DNA from: Pseudomonas sp. TNT3
GTDB taxonomy: Bacteria; Pseudomonadota; Gammaproteobacteria; Pseudomonadales; Pseudomonadaceae
DNA length: 64,000 nucleotides
Assembly (NCBI RefSeq): GCF_010095445.2
Contig: NZ_WFGV02000001.1
Location: 186,001 to 250,000 of the forward strand
Reading direction: 5' to 3'
Shown here piece by piece: positions 33,164 through 42,840 of this stretch. A program made the position numbers and the translations under genes. The first letter of the stretch is position 1. Each line of letters starts with the position of its first letter. The notes beneath the pieces are model-generated. The model did no database searches. It saw only the letters and a program-made list of their open reading frames with translations, and had not been told where the DNA came from.

Positions 33164-34939
33164 ATGAGCAAAATGAGAGCAATCGAAGCCGCCGTTCTGG
33201 TGATGCGCCGTGAAGGGGTTGATACCGCTTTTGGCATCCCCGGCGCCGCGATCAACCCGCTGTACTCCGCCCTGCAGAAGGTCGGTGGCATCGATCACGT
33301 CCTCGCTCGCCACGTTGAAGGCGCCTCGCACATGGCTGAGGGCTACACCCGCACCAAGGCTGGCAACATCGGCGTGTGCATCGGCACTTCCGGCCCTGCC
33401 GGTACGGACATGGTCACCGGGCTCTACAGCGCCTCGGCCGACTCGATCCCGATCCTGTGCATCACCGGGCAAGCACCCCGCGCCCGTATGCATAAGGAAG
33501 ACTTCCAGGCCGTCGACATCACCGCAATCGTCAAACCTGTCACCAAATGGTCGACCACTGTCATGGAGCCGGGCCAAGTGCCCTACGCGTTCCAGAAAGC
33601 CTTCTACGAAATGCGCTCCGGCCGTCCAGGCCCCGTGCTGATCGACCTGCCGTTCGACGTGCAGATGGCTGAAATCGAATTCGACATCGACGCCTACGAG
33701 CCTCTGCCGTTGGCCAAGCCGACCGCGAACCGCGTGCAAATCGAGAAGGCCCTGGCCATGCTCGATCAAGCTGAGCGTCCATTGCTGGTTGCCGGTGGTG
33801 GCATCATCAATGCCGATGCGGCCGAACTGTTGGTCGAGTTCGCTGAACTGACCGGTATCCCGGTTATCCCGACCCTGATGGGCTGGGGCACCATCCCGGA
33901 CGATCACCCGTTGATGGTGGGTATGGTGGGTCTGCAGACCTCGCACCGCTACGGCAACGCAACGATGCTCAAGTCCGATCTGGTGCTGGGCGTCGGCAAC
34001 CGTTGGGCCAACCGCCACACCGGTTCGATTGACGTTTACACCGAAGGCCGCAAATTCATTCACGTCGACATCGAACCGACCCAGATCGGCCGCGTGTTCA
34101 CCCCGGACCTGGGCATCGTTTCCGATGCCGCTGCCGCGCTGACCGTGTTCATCGAAGTCGCTCGCGAGTGGCAAGCTGCCGGCAAACTGAAAAACCGCAG
34201 CGCCTGGCTGCAAGATTGCCAACAGCGTAAAGCCAGCCTGCACCGCAAGACTCACTTCGATAACGTGCCGGTCAAGCCGCAACGCGTTTACGAAGAGATG
34301 AACCAGGTGTTCGGCAAAGACACCTGCTACGTCAGCACCATTGGTCTGTCGCAGATTGCCGGCGCTCAGTTCCTGCACGTCTACAAGCCTCGCCACTGGA
34401 TCAACTGCGGCCAGGCGGGCCCATTGGGCTGGACCATTCCGGCTGCGCTGGGCGTGGTCAAGGCAGACCCGACCCGCAAGGTCGTGGCGCTGTCGGGCGA
34501 CTATGATTTCCAGTTCATGATCGAAGAATTGGCCGTGGGCGCGCAGTTCAAGCTGCCGTACATTCACGTTGTGGTAAACAACTCGTACCTGGGGCTGATT
34601 CGTCAGGCGCAGCGCGGTTTCGATATGGACTACTGCGTGCAGTTGTCCTTCGATAACCTGAACGCTCCGGAACTCAACGGTTACGGTGTCGACCACGTCG
34701 CAGTGGCCGAGGGTCTGGGCTGCAAGGCACTGCGCGTGTTCGAACCGGATCAGATCCAGCCTGCCCTGCGCAAGGCTCAGGAACTGATCGAAGAGTTCAA
34801 GGTGCCCGTCATCGTCGAGATCATTCTGGAGCGCGTGACCAACATTTCCATGGGTACCGAGATCAACGCCGTCAACGAATTCGAAGACCTGGCGTTGGTC
34901 GGCAACGACGCACCGACTGCGATTTCGTTGTTGGATTAA
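33164..34939 (+). CDS. gcl: Glyoxylate carboligase
   Basis: The ATG at 33164 gives 591 residues, matching E. coli Gcl along its length. This thiamine diphosphate enzyme joins two glyoxylate molecules into tartronate semialdehyde and CO2. Val51 in [13 protein letters not shown] replaces the Glu that is catalytic in nearly all other such enzymes, which is the known mark of Gcl. The FAD region ([16 protein letters not shown]) and the thiamine-diphosphate site (SGDYDFQF with [10 protein letters not shown]) are present. It is the first gene of gcl-hyi-glxR-ttuD-pyk and lies behind the second operator site. Confidence 0.97.
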   Translation: MSKMRAIEAAVLVMRREGVDTAFGIPGAAINPLYSALQKVGGIDHVLARHVEGASHMAEGYTRTKAGNIGVCIGTSGPAGTDMVTGLYSASADSIPILCITGQAPRARMHKEDFQAVDITAIVKPVTKWSTTVMEPGQVPYAFQKAFYEMRSGRPGPVLIDLPFDVQMAEIEFDIDAYEPLPLAKPTANRVQIEKALAMLDQAERPLLVAGGGIINADAAELLVEFAELTGIPVIPTLMGWGTIPDDHPLMVGMVGLQTSHRYGNATMLKSDLVLGVGNRWANRHTGSIDVYTEGRKFIHVDIEPTQIGRVFTPDLGIVSDAAAALTVFIEVAREWQAAGKLKNRSAWLQDCQQRKASLHRKTHFDNVPVKPQRVYEEMNQVFGKDTCYVSTIGLSQIAGAQFLHVYKPRHWINCGQAGPLGWTIPAALGVVKADPTRKVVALSGDYDFQFMIEELAVGAQFKLPYIHVVVNNSYLGLIRQAQRGFDMDYCVQLSFDNLNAPELNGYGVDHVAVAEGLGCKALRVFEPDQIQPALRKAQELIEEFKVPVIVEIILERVTNISMGTEINAVNEFEDLALVGNDAPTAISLLD

Positions 34940-34952
34940 GAACGACCTTGTA

Positions 34953-35060
34953 CCTGTAGCAGCTGCCGAGGCACGAGGCTGCGTTGCGTGTCCGCAGGAC
35001 CGCCGCCGGGGGCCGCTTCGCAGCCCAACGCAGCCTCGTACCTCGACAGCTGCTACAGGG
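34953..35060. repeat. Long inverted repeat between gcl and hyi
   Basis: CCTGTAGCAGCTGCCGAGG pairs with a near-complement ending CAGCTGCTACAGG, with inner arms CACGAGGCTGCGTTG and CAACGCAGCCTCGT. It is one of the Pseudomonas repeat families built around 'CTGTAGCAGCTG'. It may stabilise or attenuate the transcript between the two genes. Confidence 0.8.
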
Positions 35061-35083
35061 AACTGAATTTACAGGAGACCACC

Positions 35084-35866
35084 ATGCCGCGTTTCGCAGC
35101 CAACCTGTCCATGCTGTTCACCGAACAGGATTTCCTTGCCCGTTTCGAAGCTGCCGCCAAGGCGGGTTTCAGTGGTGTCGAGTACCTGTTTCCTTACGAT
35201 TTCAGCTCGGCTGAAATCAAAGCCACGCTCGACGCCAATGGCCTGACCCAAGTGCTGTTCAACTTGCCGACCGGTGACTGGGCCAAGGGCGAACGCGGCA
35301 TTGCGTGCCTGCCGGATCGGGTGGAAGAATTCCGCGCCGGTGTCGACCTGGCCATCGCTTACGCGCAAGTGCTGGGCAACACCCAGATCAACTGCCTGGC
35401 CGGTATTCGTCCACAAGGTGTCGATGACGCCACGGTCGAAAAAACCTTCGTCACCAACCTCAAGTACGCAGCCGACAAGCTGCAGGCGGCGGGCATCAAA
35501 CTGGTGATGGAAGCGATCAACACCCGCGACATCCCGGGGTTCTACCTGAACAACACGGCGCAAGCCCTGTCGATTCGCGAACAGGTCGGCAGTGCCAACC
35601 TCTTCCTGCAATACGACATCTATCACATGCAAATCATGGAGGGCGACCTGGCCCGCACCATGGCTGCGCACCTGGGCGAGATCAACCATATCCAGTTGGC
35701 CGACAACCCGGGACGCAACGAACCTGGCACCGGTGAAATCAATTACCGCTTCCTGTTCGAACACCTGGACCGCATCGGTTATCAGGGATGGGTCGGCTGT
35801 GAATACAAACCGCTGACCACCACTGAAGCCGGCCTGGGCTGGCTCAAAACCCATAACGCAATCTGA
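35084..35866 (+). CDS. hyi: Hydroxypyruvate isomerase
   Basis: The ATG at 35084 follows CAGGAGACC and gives 260 residues, the usual Hyi length. It is a xylose-isomerase-like TIM barrel: ANLSMLFTEQDFLARFEAAA at the start, then VMEAINTRDIPGFYL, LQYDIYHMQIMEGDL and IQLADNPGRNEPGTGEINY, which carry the metal-binding Glu, Asp, His and Glu. It interconverts hydroxypyruvate and tartronate semialdehyde, linking the gcl product to glxR. The frame opens upstream in the inverted repeat, which is not coding. Confidence 0.95.
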   Translation: MPRFAANLSMLFTEQDFLARFEAAAKAGFSGVEYLFPYDFSSAEIKATLDANGLTQVLFNLPTGDWAKGERGIACLPDRVEEFRAGVDLAIAYAQVLGNTQINCLAGIRPQGVDDATVEKTFVTNLKYAADKLQAAGIKLVMEAINTRDIPGFYLNNTAQALSIREQVGSANLFLQYDIYHMQIMEGDLARTMAAHLGEINHIQLADNPGRNEPGTGEINYRFLFEHLDRIGYQGWVGCEYKPLTTTEAGLGWLKTHNAI

Positions 35867-35877
35867 CACAGATCCCC

Positions 35878-35967
35878 TGTAGGAGCGAGCCTGCTCGCGA
35901 TGAGGGCAGCACATTCGACATTGATGTTGCCTGACATACCGCTATCGCGAGCAGGCTCACTCCTACA
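35878..35967. repeat. REP pair between hyi and glxR
   Basis: GTAGGAGCGAGCCTGCTCGCG and an inverted unit CGCGAGCAGGCTCACTCCTAC about 40 bases apart, within the operon. Confidence 0.85.
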
Positions 35968-36023
35968 AAAAGCAACGCTCCCCTATTTGCTTGCGAGCAA
36001 TACAAAAACAAGAGGAATTTCTC

Positions 36024-36914
36024 ATGGCTAAAATCGGATTTATCGGCACTGGCATCATGGGCCACCCAATGGCGTTGAACCTGCAGAAAGCCGGTCACAG
36101 CCTGTTCCTGTCGCAACACCACGACGCTGCCCCCGCCGACCTGATCGCCGCTGGCGCCGTCGCCCTGGCGAACCCGAAAGAAGTCGCTCAGGAAGCTGAA
36201 TTCATCATCGTCATGGTGCCGGACACCCCGCAGGTCGACGACGTGCTGTTCCGCGCTGACGGCATCGCCGCCGGTGTTGGCAAAGGCAAAGTCGTGATCG
36301 ACATGAGCTCGATCTCCCCAACCGCCACCAAAGCCTTCGCTGCGAAAATCAACGAAAAAGGCGCCCAGTACCTCGACGCGCCAGTGTCAGGCGGTGAAGT
36401 CGGCGCCAAAGCCGCGACCCTGAGCATCATGGTCGGTGGCGATGCCGATGCCTTTGAACGGGTACTGCCGCTGTTCCAGGCCATGGGCAAGAACATCACA
36501 CTGGTGGGCGGCAATGGCGACGGTCAGACCGCGAAAGTGGCTAACCAGATCATCGTTGCGCTGAACATCCAGGCCGTCGCCGAAGCCCTGTTGTTCGCCT
36601 CGAAAAACGGTGCCGATCCAGCCAAGGTGCGTGAAGCGCTGATGGGCGGTTTCGCCTCGTCGAAAATCCTTGAAGTGCACGGCGAGCGCATGATCAAAGG
36701 TACCTTTGATCCGGGCTTCCGCATCAGCCTGCACCAGAAGGACCTGAACCTGGCCCTGGCCGGTGCTCGCGAGTTGGGCATCAACCTGCCAAACACCGCT
36801 AACACCCAGCAAGTGTTCAGCACCTGCGCGGCCATCGGTGGAAGCAACTGGGATCACTCGGCGCTGATCAAAGGTCTGGAACACATGGCGAATTTCTCGA
36901 TCCGCGATAAATAA
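36024..36914 (+). CDS. glxR: Tartronate semialdehyde reductase
   Basis: The ATG at 36024 follows AGAGGAAT and gives 296 residues. It is a beta-hydroxyacid dehydrogenase: NAD(P) motif GFIGTGIMGHPMA (5-17), substrate loop DAPVSGGEVGA, and catalytic Lys in GQTAKVANQIIVALN, followed by the C-terminal helical domain (GFRISLHQKDLNLAL). It reduces tartronate semialdehyde to D-glycerate, the third step of the glyoxylate-to-glycerate route. Its place between hyi and ttuD supports this over other members of the family. Confidence 0.95.
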   Translation: MAKIGFIGTGIMGHPMALNLQKAGHSLFLSQHHDAAPADLIAAGAVALANPKEVAQEAEFIIVMVPDTPQVDDVLFRADGIAAGVGKGKVVIDMSSISPTATKAFAAKINEKGAQYLDAPVSGGEVGAKAATLSIMVGGDADAFERVLPLFQAMGKNITLVGGNGDGQTAKVANQIIVALNIQAVAEALLFASKNGADPAKVREALMGGFASSKILEVHGERMIKGTFDPGFRISLHQKDLNLALAGARELGINLPNTANTQQVFSTCAAIGGSNWDHSALIKGLEHMANFSIRDK

Positions 36915-36938
36915 CAACAATCTGAAGCTGGCTCGGTC

Positions 36939-37029
36939 CCTGTGGGAGCTGGCTTGCCTGCGATAGCATCGACTCGGTCTGCCCGAAATACCGCGTCGCC
37001 TGAATCGCAGGCAAGCCAGCTTCCACAGG
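36939..37029. repeat. REP-type pair between glxR and ttuD
   Basis: TGTGGGAGCTGGCTTGCCTG with CGAT, and an inverted unit CAGGCAAGCCAGCTTCCACA about 40 bases apart. The core differs from the neighbouring pair, so two REP families occur inside this operon. Confidence 0.8.
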
Positions 37030-37088
37030 ACCGCGTCTCAACACCTGATTTCGCTTTGTCCCAATAACAAGAATTCCGGGAGCTCGCC

Positions 37089-38369
37089 ATGTCGATCGAT
37101 CCGCAACAATTTCTTCGCGACCTGTTCGCCACCGCCATCGACGCGGCCCATCCTCAACAAGTCCTCGAAGCTCACTTGCCCACTGATCGCAGCGGTCGGG
37201 TGATCGTCATTGGCGCCGGCAAAGCTGCCGCCGCCATGGCCCAAGTCGTCGAGCGTTGCTGGAAGGGTGAAGTCTCCGGCCTGGTCGTTACCCGCTACGG
37301 CCACGGCGCCCCGTGCGAAAAAATCGAAGTGGTCGAAGCTGCCCACCCGGTGCCCGACGCTGCCGGTCTGGCCGTCGCCAAGCGCGTGCTGGAACTGGTC
37401 AGCAACCTGACCGAAGACGACCGCGTGATCTTCCTGCTGTCAGGCGGTGGTTCTGCATTGCTGGCACTGCCGGCGGCCGGGATTACCCTTTCCGACAAAC
37501 AGTCGATCAACAAAGCCCTGCTCAAATCCGGCGCCACCATCGGCGAGATGAACTGCGTACGCAAACACCTCTCGGCGATCAAAGGCGGCCGTCTCGGCAA
37601 GGCCTGCTGGCCTGCCACTGTTTATACCTATGCGATTTCCGATGTGCCGGGCGACCTCGCCACGGTCATCGCCTCCGGCCCGACTGTGGCCGACCCAAGC
37701 ACCTCCGCCGAAGCGCTGGCAATCCTCAAGCGCTATGGCATCGACGTCCCGGCGACCGTACGCGATTGGCTACAGAGCCCGGAATCGGAAACCGTCAAAC
37801 CGGGTGATCCAAGCCTGGCACGCAGTCATTTCCAGCTGATCGCCCGGCCCCAGCAGTCGCTTGAAGCGGCCGCGGTGAAAGCACGTCAGGCCGGTTTCAG
37901 CCCACTGATCCTCGGCGACCTGGAAGGCGAGTCCCGGGAAGTGGCCAAGGTTCACGCCGGCATCGCGCGCCAAGTGGTGCTGCATGGGCAACCACTGCCG
38001 GCACCGTGCGTGATCCTTTCCGGTGGCGAAACCACCGTGACCGTGCGCGGCAATGGCCGTGGCGGACGCAACGCCGAGTTCCTGCTGAGCCTGACCGACA
38101 GCCTTAAAGGCTTGCCCGGCGTTTACGCCCTGGCCGGTGATACCGACGGCATCGACGGCTCCGAAGACAATGCCGGCGCCATCATGACCCCGGACAGCTA
38201 TGCCCGCGCCGCCGCGTTGGGTCTGAGCGCCAGCGATGAGCTGGATAACAACAATGGCTACGGCTACTTCGAGGCACTCGACGCCCTGATCGTTACCGAG
38301 CCGACGCGCACCAACGTCAATGACTTCCGCGCCATCCTGATTCTCGAGAGCCCTAAAAATGACGCCTGA
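37089..38369 (+). CDS. ttuD: Glycerate 2-kinase (MOFRL family)
   Basis: The 426-residue protein has the N-terminal DUF4147 domain with VIVIGAGKAAAAMAQV, HPVPDAAGLAVAKR and LLSGGGSALLALP, and the C-terminal MOFRL domain with GNGRGGRNAEFLLS and DTDGIDGSEDNAGA. Relatives phosphorylate D-glycerate to 2-phosphoglycerate; the gene was first named as a hydroxypyruvate reductase in tartrate operons. GGGAGCTCGCC precedes the ATG. Its stop overlaps the pyruvate kinase start by 11 bases, so the two are coupled and the route runs on to pyruvate. Confidence 0.93.
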   Translation: MSIDPQQFLRDLFATAIDAAHPQQVLEAHLPTDRSGRVIVIGAGKAAAAMAQVVERCWKGEVSGLVVTRYGHGAPCEKIEVVEAAHPVPDAAGLAVAKRVLELVSNLTEDDRVIFLLSGGGSALLALPAAGITLSDKQSINKALLKSGATIGEMNCVRKHLSAIKGGRLGKACWPATVYTYAISDVPGDLATVIASGPTVADPSTSAEALAILKRYGIDVPATVRDWLQSPESETVKPGDPSLARSHFQLIARPQQSLEAAAVKARQAGFSPLILGDLEGESREVAKVHAGIARQVVLHGQPLPAPCVILSGGETTVTVRGNGRGGRNAEFLLSLTDSLKGLPGVYALAGDTDGIDGSEDNAGAIMTPDSYARAAALGLSASDELDNNNGYGYFEALDALIVTEPTRTNVNDFRAILILESPKNDA

Positions 38370-39774
38370 CAAAAAGGTCAAAATTCTCGCCACCCTCGGC
38401 CCGGCCACCGATGGCATCGACGACATCCGTGAGCTGGTCGAGGCCGGGGTCAACATTTTCCGTTTGAATTTCAGCCACGGCGATCACGCGGATCATGCGC
38501 AGCGTTATCAGTGGATTCGTGAAGTCGAACGCCAGCTGAACTACCCGCTGGGCATTCTGATGGACCTGCAAGGCCCGAAACTGCGGGTCGGTAAGTTCGC
38601 CGAGGGCAAAGTGCAACTGGTGCGTGGCCAGGCATTGCGCCTGGACCTGGACCCGACACCGGGTGATCAGCGCCGCGTTAACCTGCCCCACCCGGAAATC
38701 ATCGCCGCGCTGGAGCCGGGCATGGACCTGCTGCTCGATGACGGCAAGCTGCGCCTGCGAGTGGTCACCAAATACGCCGACGCCATCGATACCACCGTGC
38801 TGAACGGCGGTGAGCTGTCGGACCGCAAAGGCGTGAATGTGCCGCAGGCGGTGCTGGAATTGAGCCCGCTGACCGCCAAGGATCGTCGCGACTTGAGCTT
38901 CGGCCTGGAACTGGGCGTGGACTGGGTGGCGCTGTCGTTTGTGCAACGTCCGGAAGACATTCGCGAAGCCCGCACATTGATCGGCGACAAAGCGTTTCTG
39001 ATGGCCAAGATCGAGAAACCGTCGGCGGTCACTCAATTGCGCGAAATCGCTGAGCTGAGCGACGCGATCATGGTGGCGCGTGGCGATCTGGGCGTTGAAG
39101 TGCCCGCCGAAAGCGTGCCGCAGATTCAAAAGAACATCATCACCATCTGCCGCCAGCTCGGCAAACCGGTGGTGGTGGCGACACAGATGCTCGAATCCAT
39201 GCGCTTCTCCCCTGCCCCGACCCGCGCCGAGGTGACCGATGTTGCCAACGCCGTGGCCGAAGGGGCCGACGCGGTGATGCTGTCGGCGGAAACCGCGTCC
39301 GGCGAGTACCCGCTGGAAGCCGTGCAGATGATGAGCAAGATCATCCGCCAGGTGGAAAACGGCCCGGACTACCAGGCTCAATTGGACGTGAGTCGGCCAA
39401 AAGCCGAGGCCACTGTTTCCGATGCGATCAGCTGTGCGATTCGTCGTATCAGCAACGTGTTGCCGGTGGCGGTGCTGGTGAATTACAGCGAGTCGGGGAC
39501 GTCCAGTCTGCGTGCGGCGCGCGAGCGTCCGACGGTGCCGATTCTCAACCTCACACCGAACCTGCAGGCCGCGCGCCGCTTGACCGTGGCGTGGGGCGTG
39601 CACTCGGTGGTCAATGACCGGCTGCGCCAGGTAGATGAAGTGTGCTCGACGGCACTGGAGATCGCGCAAGCGCAGGGCATGGCTCAGCGTGGCGACACGT
39701 TGTTGATCACCGCGGGTGTGCCCTTTGGGCAGCCTGGGTCGACTAACTCGTTGCGTATCGAGACATTGATCTAG
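38359..39774 (+). CDS. pyk: Pyruvate kinase
   Basis: The 471-residue protein shows the pyruvate kinase pattern: KVKILATLGPAT at the start, NIFRLNFSHGDH, LMDLQGPKLRVG, MAKIEKPSAV with the catalytic Lys, MVARGDLGVEVP, and VVVATQMLESM with ADAVMLSAETASG. It converts phosphoenolpyruvate to pyruvate. It overlaps ttuD by 11 bases, as in the gcl operon of P. putida. This is the operon-linked pyruvate kinase (PykF type); pseudomonads usually carry a second one elsewhere. Confidence 0.96.
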   Translation: MTPDKKVKILATLGPATDGIDDIRELVEAGVNIFRLNFSHGDHADHAQRYQWIREVERQLNYPLGILMDLQGPKLRVGKFAEGKVQLVRGQALRLDLDPTPGDQRRVNLPHPEIIAALEPGMDLLLDDGKLRLRVVTKYADAIDTTVLNGGELSDRKGVNVPQAVLELSPLTAKDRRDLSFGLELGVDWVALSFVQRPEDIREARTLIGDKAFLMAKIEKPSAVTQLREIAELSDAIMVARGDLGVEVPAESVPQIQKNIITICRQLGKPVVVATQMLESMRFSPAPTRAEVTDVANAVAEGADAVMLSAETASGEYPLEAVQMMSKIIRQVENGPDYQAQLDVSRPKAEATVSDAISCAIRRISNVLPVAVLVNYSESGTSSLRAARERPTVPILNLTPNLQAARRLTVAWGVHSVVNDRLRQVDEVCSTALEIAQAQGMAQRGDTLLITAGVPFGQPGSTNSLRIETLI

Positions 39775-39782
39775 CGATTACC

Positions 39783-39915
39783 CCTGTGGCGAGGGAGCTT
39801 GCTCCCGCTCGGCTGCGAAGCAGTCGTCGTTTTGGCATGACGGTTTCAACAGAAAGACCGCGTTGCCAGATTTGGGCTGCTACGCAGCCAGCGGGAGCAA
39901 GCTCCCTCGCCACAG
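39783..39915. repeat. Long inverted repeat after pyk
   Basis: CTGTGGCGAGGGAGCTTGCTC and its complement GAGCAAGCTCCCTCGCCACAG lie about 95 bases apart, with inner arms GCTGCGAAGCAG and CTGCTACGCAGC. It separates the gcl operon from the urea transporter gene and could act as terminator. Confidence 0.8.
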
Positions 39916-39959
39916 AGTTCATGCAAGTCCTTTGATTTTCCTCTGCCCTAGATTCCATC

Positions 39960-40874
39960 ATGCCCGCCAACCACTTCAACACCCACTGCCCCGACTGGGC
40001 GACTGCCCTGCTCAACGGATTCAGTCAGATCTTCCTCCAGCGCCATCCGCTGTGCGGTCTGCTGTGCCTGCTCGCCATTCTCTTTACCGCGCCCACCCTG
40101 CTCGGCGGCGCGCTGCTGGGTGGCGTCGCCGGATTGCTCACCGCGCAACGTCGCGGTTACGCCAAGGCCGATCGCCAGGCTGGGCTGTTCAGCTACAACG
40201 GTGTCCTGCTCGGTTTATTGCTGAGCCTGTATTTCCCCTGGTCAGCGCTGTTACCCCCGCTGATCATCGCCGCAGGCGGGCTGAGTGCGATGGTCACTCA
40301 ACAGTGGCTCAAACGCGCGCGCTTCAGCCAATACCTGCCGGCCTACACGGCGCCCTTCGTGGGCCTGGGCTGGTTGCTGCTGTGCTTCGCCACGCCCTCG
40401 ACCACCGCGCACCTGATCGAAATCAACACGCAGAACATGCTCGCCGCACCGTTCAAAGGCCTCGGCCAGGTGATGTTCCTCGGTCATCCACTGGCCGGCG
40501 CGATGATTGCGACGGGTTTGCTGATCGCTGATCGCCGCGCGTTTTGCTGGGCGTTGCTGGCGTCTGTCGCGGGCATGGGCTGGAGCCTGCTGCACCACGA
40601 CTTCTATACCGCCTTGATCGGCCTCGGTGGCTACAACGCCGTGCTCGCCGCCCTCGCCTTCAGCTCACAGCGCGAAAAGCCCTGGTTACCGCTGGCCGGT
40701 ATCGCCACGGCGCTGTTGCTCACGCCGGTGTTTGCCACCCTTGGTCTGCCGACGCTGACCGCGCCGTTCATCCTCGCTTGCTGGCTAATCCGCTCGGTTG
40801 TTCAAATGCGCCGCAAAACCTCTGTTGCCCATACGCCTTGCGCTCTGGAGGAGAATCAACCTAGGCTTCGCTGA
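39960..40874 (+). CDS. Urea transporter (UT family)
   Basis: The 304-residue membrane protein has about ten hydrophobic segments in two similar halves. The first half includes LLGGVAGLLTAQRRGYAK and GLFSYNGVLLGLLLS, the second GLGGYNAVLAALAF; the paired YNGVLLG and YNAVLAA segments are the urea-transporter signature lining the pore. It is a channel-like carrier that lets urea through the inner membrane. No urease genes are in the window. The start is the ATG at 39960, directly after the inverted repeat. Confidence 0.88.
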   Translation: MPANHFNTHCPDWATALLNGFSQIFLQRHPLCGLLCLLAILFTAPTLLGGALLGGVAGLLTAQRRGYAKADRQAGLFSYNGVLLGLLLSLYFPWSALLPPLIIAAGGLSAMVTQQWLKRARFSQYLPAYTAPFVGLGWLLLCFATPSTTAHLIEINTQNMLAAPFKGLGQVMFLGHPLAGAMIATGLLIADRRAFCWALLASVAGMGWSLLHHDFYTALIGLGGYNAVLAALAFSSQREKPWLPLAGIATALLLTPVFATLGLPTLTAPFILACWLIRSVVQMRRKTSVAHTPCALEENQPRLR

Positions 40875-40895
40875 TCATTGGTTCAGGCGGTATCC

Positions 40896-41720
40896 ATGGA
40901 CAGCAGCAGAAACTGGCGTGAAGAGCTTTACGTCATGGTTTTCCAGAGCGACACCAAGGCAGGACGGCGCTTCGACGGCATTTTGCTGTTGATCATCCTC
41001 GCCAGCATTGTGATTGTGATGCTCGACAGCATCGACTCGATCCACCAGAACTACGCCAACGTGCTGGCGTATATCGAGTGGGGCTTCACAATAATTTTCG
41101 CCATCGAGTACGGCTTGCGGTTGTATTGCTCCCCCAAGCCGTTGCGCTATGCCTTCAGCTTTTATGGGTTGGTGGATTTGCTGGCAATCGTGCCCGGCAT
41201 CCTCGCGCTGTACTACGCTGACGCGCAGTACCTGCTGATCATTCGGATCATTCGGATGCTGCGAATTTTCCGCGTGCTCAAGCTCAGCCCGTACCTCAAG
41301 CAAGCCAACTACCTGATGTCGGCGCTGCGCGGCAGCAAGCAGAAGATCGTGGTGTTCCTGGTCAGCGTGTGCACGCTGGTGACCGTGTTCGGCACACTGA
41401 TGTACGTGATCGAAGGCCCGGAGCATGGCTTTACCAGTATCCCAAAAGGCATCTATTGGGCCATCGTGACACTGACCACCGTGGGCTTTGGCGACATCGT
41501 GCCGAAGACGCCCTTGGGCCAGGTGATTTCGTCGCTAGTGATGATCACCGGCTACTCGATCATTGCCGTACCGACAGGGATTTTCACCGCTGAACTGGCC
41601 AACGCCATGCGCGGGGAACAGCTGCAACACGACTGCCCGGTGTGCAAGAAAAACAGCCACGAAGCGGGCGCCGCGTTTTGCTCGCGGTGCGGCAATCAAC
41701 TGTTCAAGAAAATGGAATAA
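40896..41720 (+). CDS. Voltage-gated-type potassium channel with C-terminal zinc ribbon
   Basis: The ATG at 40896 gives 274 residues. Six membrane helices follow, with an Arg-rich S4 (IIRIIRMLRIFRVLKL) and the pore segment AIVTLTTVGFGDIVPKTPLG, whose TVGFGD is a K+ selectivity filter. The last 40 residues, with CPVCKKNSHEAGAAFCSRCG, hold two Cys-x2-Cys pairs that look like a zinc ribbon facing the cytoplasm; this is less usual in small bacterial Kv channels and may gate by metal or redox. The start is 22 bases after the urea transporter stop. Confidence 0.9.
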   Translation: MDSSRNWREELYVMVFQSDTKAGRRFDGILLLIILASIVIVMLDSIDSIHQNYANVLAYIEWGFTIIFAIEYGLRLYCSPKPLRYAFSFYGLVDLLAIVPGILALYYADAQYLLIIRIIRMLRIFRVLKLSPYLKQANYLMSALRGSKQKIVVFLVSVCTLVTVFGTLMYVIEGPEHGFTSIPKGIYWAIVTLTTVGFGDIVPKTPLGQVISSLVMITGYSIIAVPTGIFTAELANAMRGEQLQHDCPVCKKNSHEAGAAFCSRCGNQLFKKME

Positions 41721-41825
41721 GCAAAGAGCTTTTTAATCTTTAAAGGACTATGCGGCTCCCGTTATAGTCGCTGGCAAATTGCCTCACTTTTAATAAAAAA
41801 CAACTTTTCGAACAAGGAATGCGCA

Positions 41826-42824
41826 GTGAAAAAAATCTTTGGCGCCTCGCTTCTGGCTGCTGGCCTGGCTCTGACCAGCATGGCTCAGGCCGCTCCGACC
41901 CTGCTTAACGTTTCCTACGACGTGATGCGCGATTTCTACAAGGACTACAACACTGCCTTCCAGAAACACTGGCAGGCCGAGCACAACGAAAACATCACCC
42001 TGCAGATGTCCTTCGGCGGCTCCAGCAAACAGGCGCGCTCGGTCATCGACGGCCTGCCGGCTGACGTCATCACCATGAACATGGCCACCGACATCAATGC
42101 CCTCGCCGACAACGGCAAACTGGTCCCGGACAACTGGGTTACCCGCCTGCCGAACAACAGCGCACCGTTCACCTCGGCCACCGTGTTCATCGTCCGCAAG
42201 GGCAACCCGAAAGCCCTGAAAGACTGGCCCGACCTGCTCAAGGATGACGTGCAAGTCATCGTGCCAAACCCGAAAACCTCGGGTAACGGGCGCTACACCT
42301 ACCTTTCGGCCTGGGGCTATGTGCTGAAAAACGGCGGTGACGAGAGCAAAGCCAAAGACTTCGTCGGCAAGCTCTTCAAGCAAGCGCCTGTACTGGACAC
42401 CGGCGGCCGTGCAGCCACGACCACCTTCATGACCAACCAGATCGGCGACGTGCTGGTGACCTTCGAAAACGAAGCGGAAATGATTGCCCGCGAGTTTGGT
42501 CGCGAACAGTTTGAAGTCATCTACCCAAGCGTCTCCGCCGAAGCCGAGCCGCCCGTGTCGGTGGTCGACAAAGTCGTCGACAAGAAAGGCACCCGCGCCG
42601 CCGCCGAGGAATACCTGAAATACCTGTGGTCCCCGCAAGGCCAGGAAATTGCCGCGGCCAACTACCTGCGCCCACGTGACCCGGCCGTGCTGGCCAAGTA
42701 CACCGATCGTTTCCCGAAAGTGGACTTCCTGTCGGTCGAGAAGACCTTCGGCGACTGGCGCACCGTGCAGAAAACTCACTTCAATGATGGTGGGGTGTTT
42801 GATCAGATCTACAGCGGTCAGTGA
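41826..42824 (+). CDS. sbp: Sulfate-binding protein of ABC transporter
   Basis: The GTG at 41826 follows AAGGAATG and gives 332 residues. A Sec signal peptide (MKKIFGASLLAAGLALTSMA, cleaved before APTLLNV) sends it to the periplasm. LLNVSYDVMRDFYKDYNTAF, MSFGGSSKQARSVIDGLPAD, VIVPNPKTSGNGRYTYL and VLDTGGRAATTTFMTNQIGD match Sbp/CysP proteins, with the sulfate-binding Ser and Gly residues. Transport genes cysTWA are not here, so this is an orphan binding protein serving an ABC transporter encoded elsewhere. A terminator follows at 42841. Confidence 0.95.
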   Translation: MKKIFGASLLAAGLALTSMAQAAPTLLNVSYDVMRDFYKDYNTAFQKHWQAEHNENITLQMSFGGSSKQARSVIDGLPADVITMNMATDINALADNGKLVPDNWVTRLPNNSAPFTSATVFIVRKGNPKALKDWPDLLKDDVQVIVPNPKTSGNGRYTYLSAWGYVLKNGGDESKAKDFVGKLFKQAPVLDTGGRAATTTFMTNQIGDVLVTFENEAEMIAREFGREQFEVIYPSVSAEAEPPVSVVDKVVDKKGTRAAAEEYLKYLWSPQGQEIAAANYLRPRDPAVLAKYTDRFPKVDFLSVEKTFGDWRTVQKTHFNDGGVFDQIYSGQ

Positions 42825-42840
42825 TCGCTGAGCGGTAACG

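Noticed and set aside
32978..34696. A 572-codon frame antisense to gcl
   Set aside because: It lies over a certain gene, and its His/Asp/Val-rich product is the usual shadow of GC-rich Pseudomonas codon use.
38353..39669. A 438-codon frame antisense to pyk
   Set aside because: Shadow of pyruvate kinase; the composition is atypical and there is no ribosome site.
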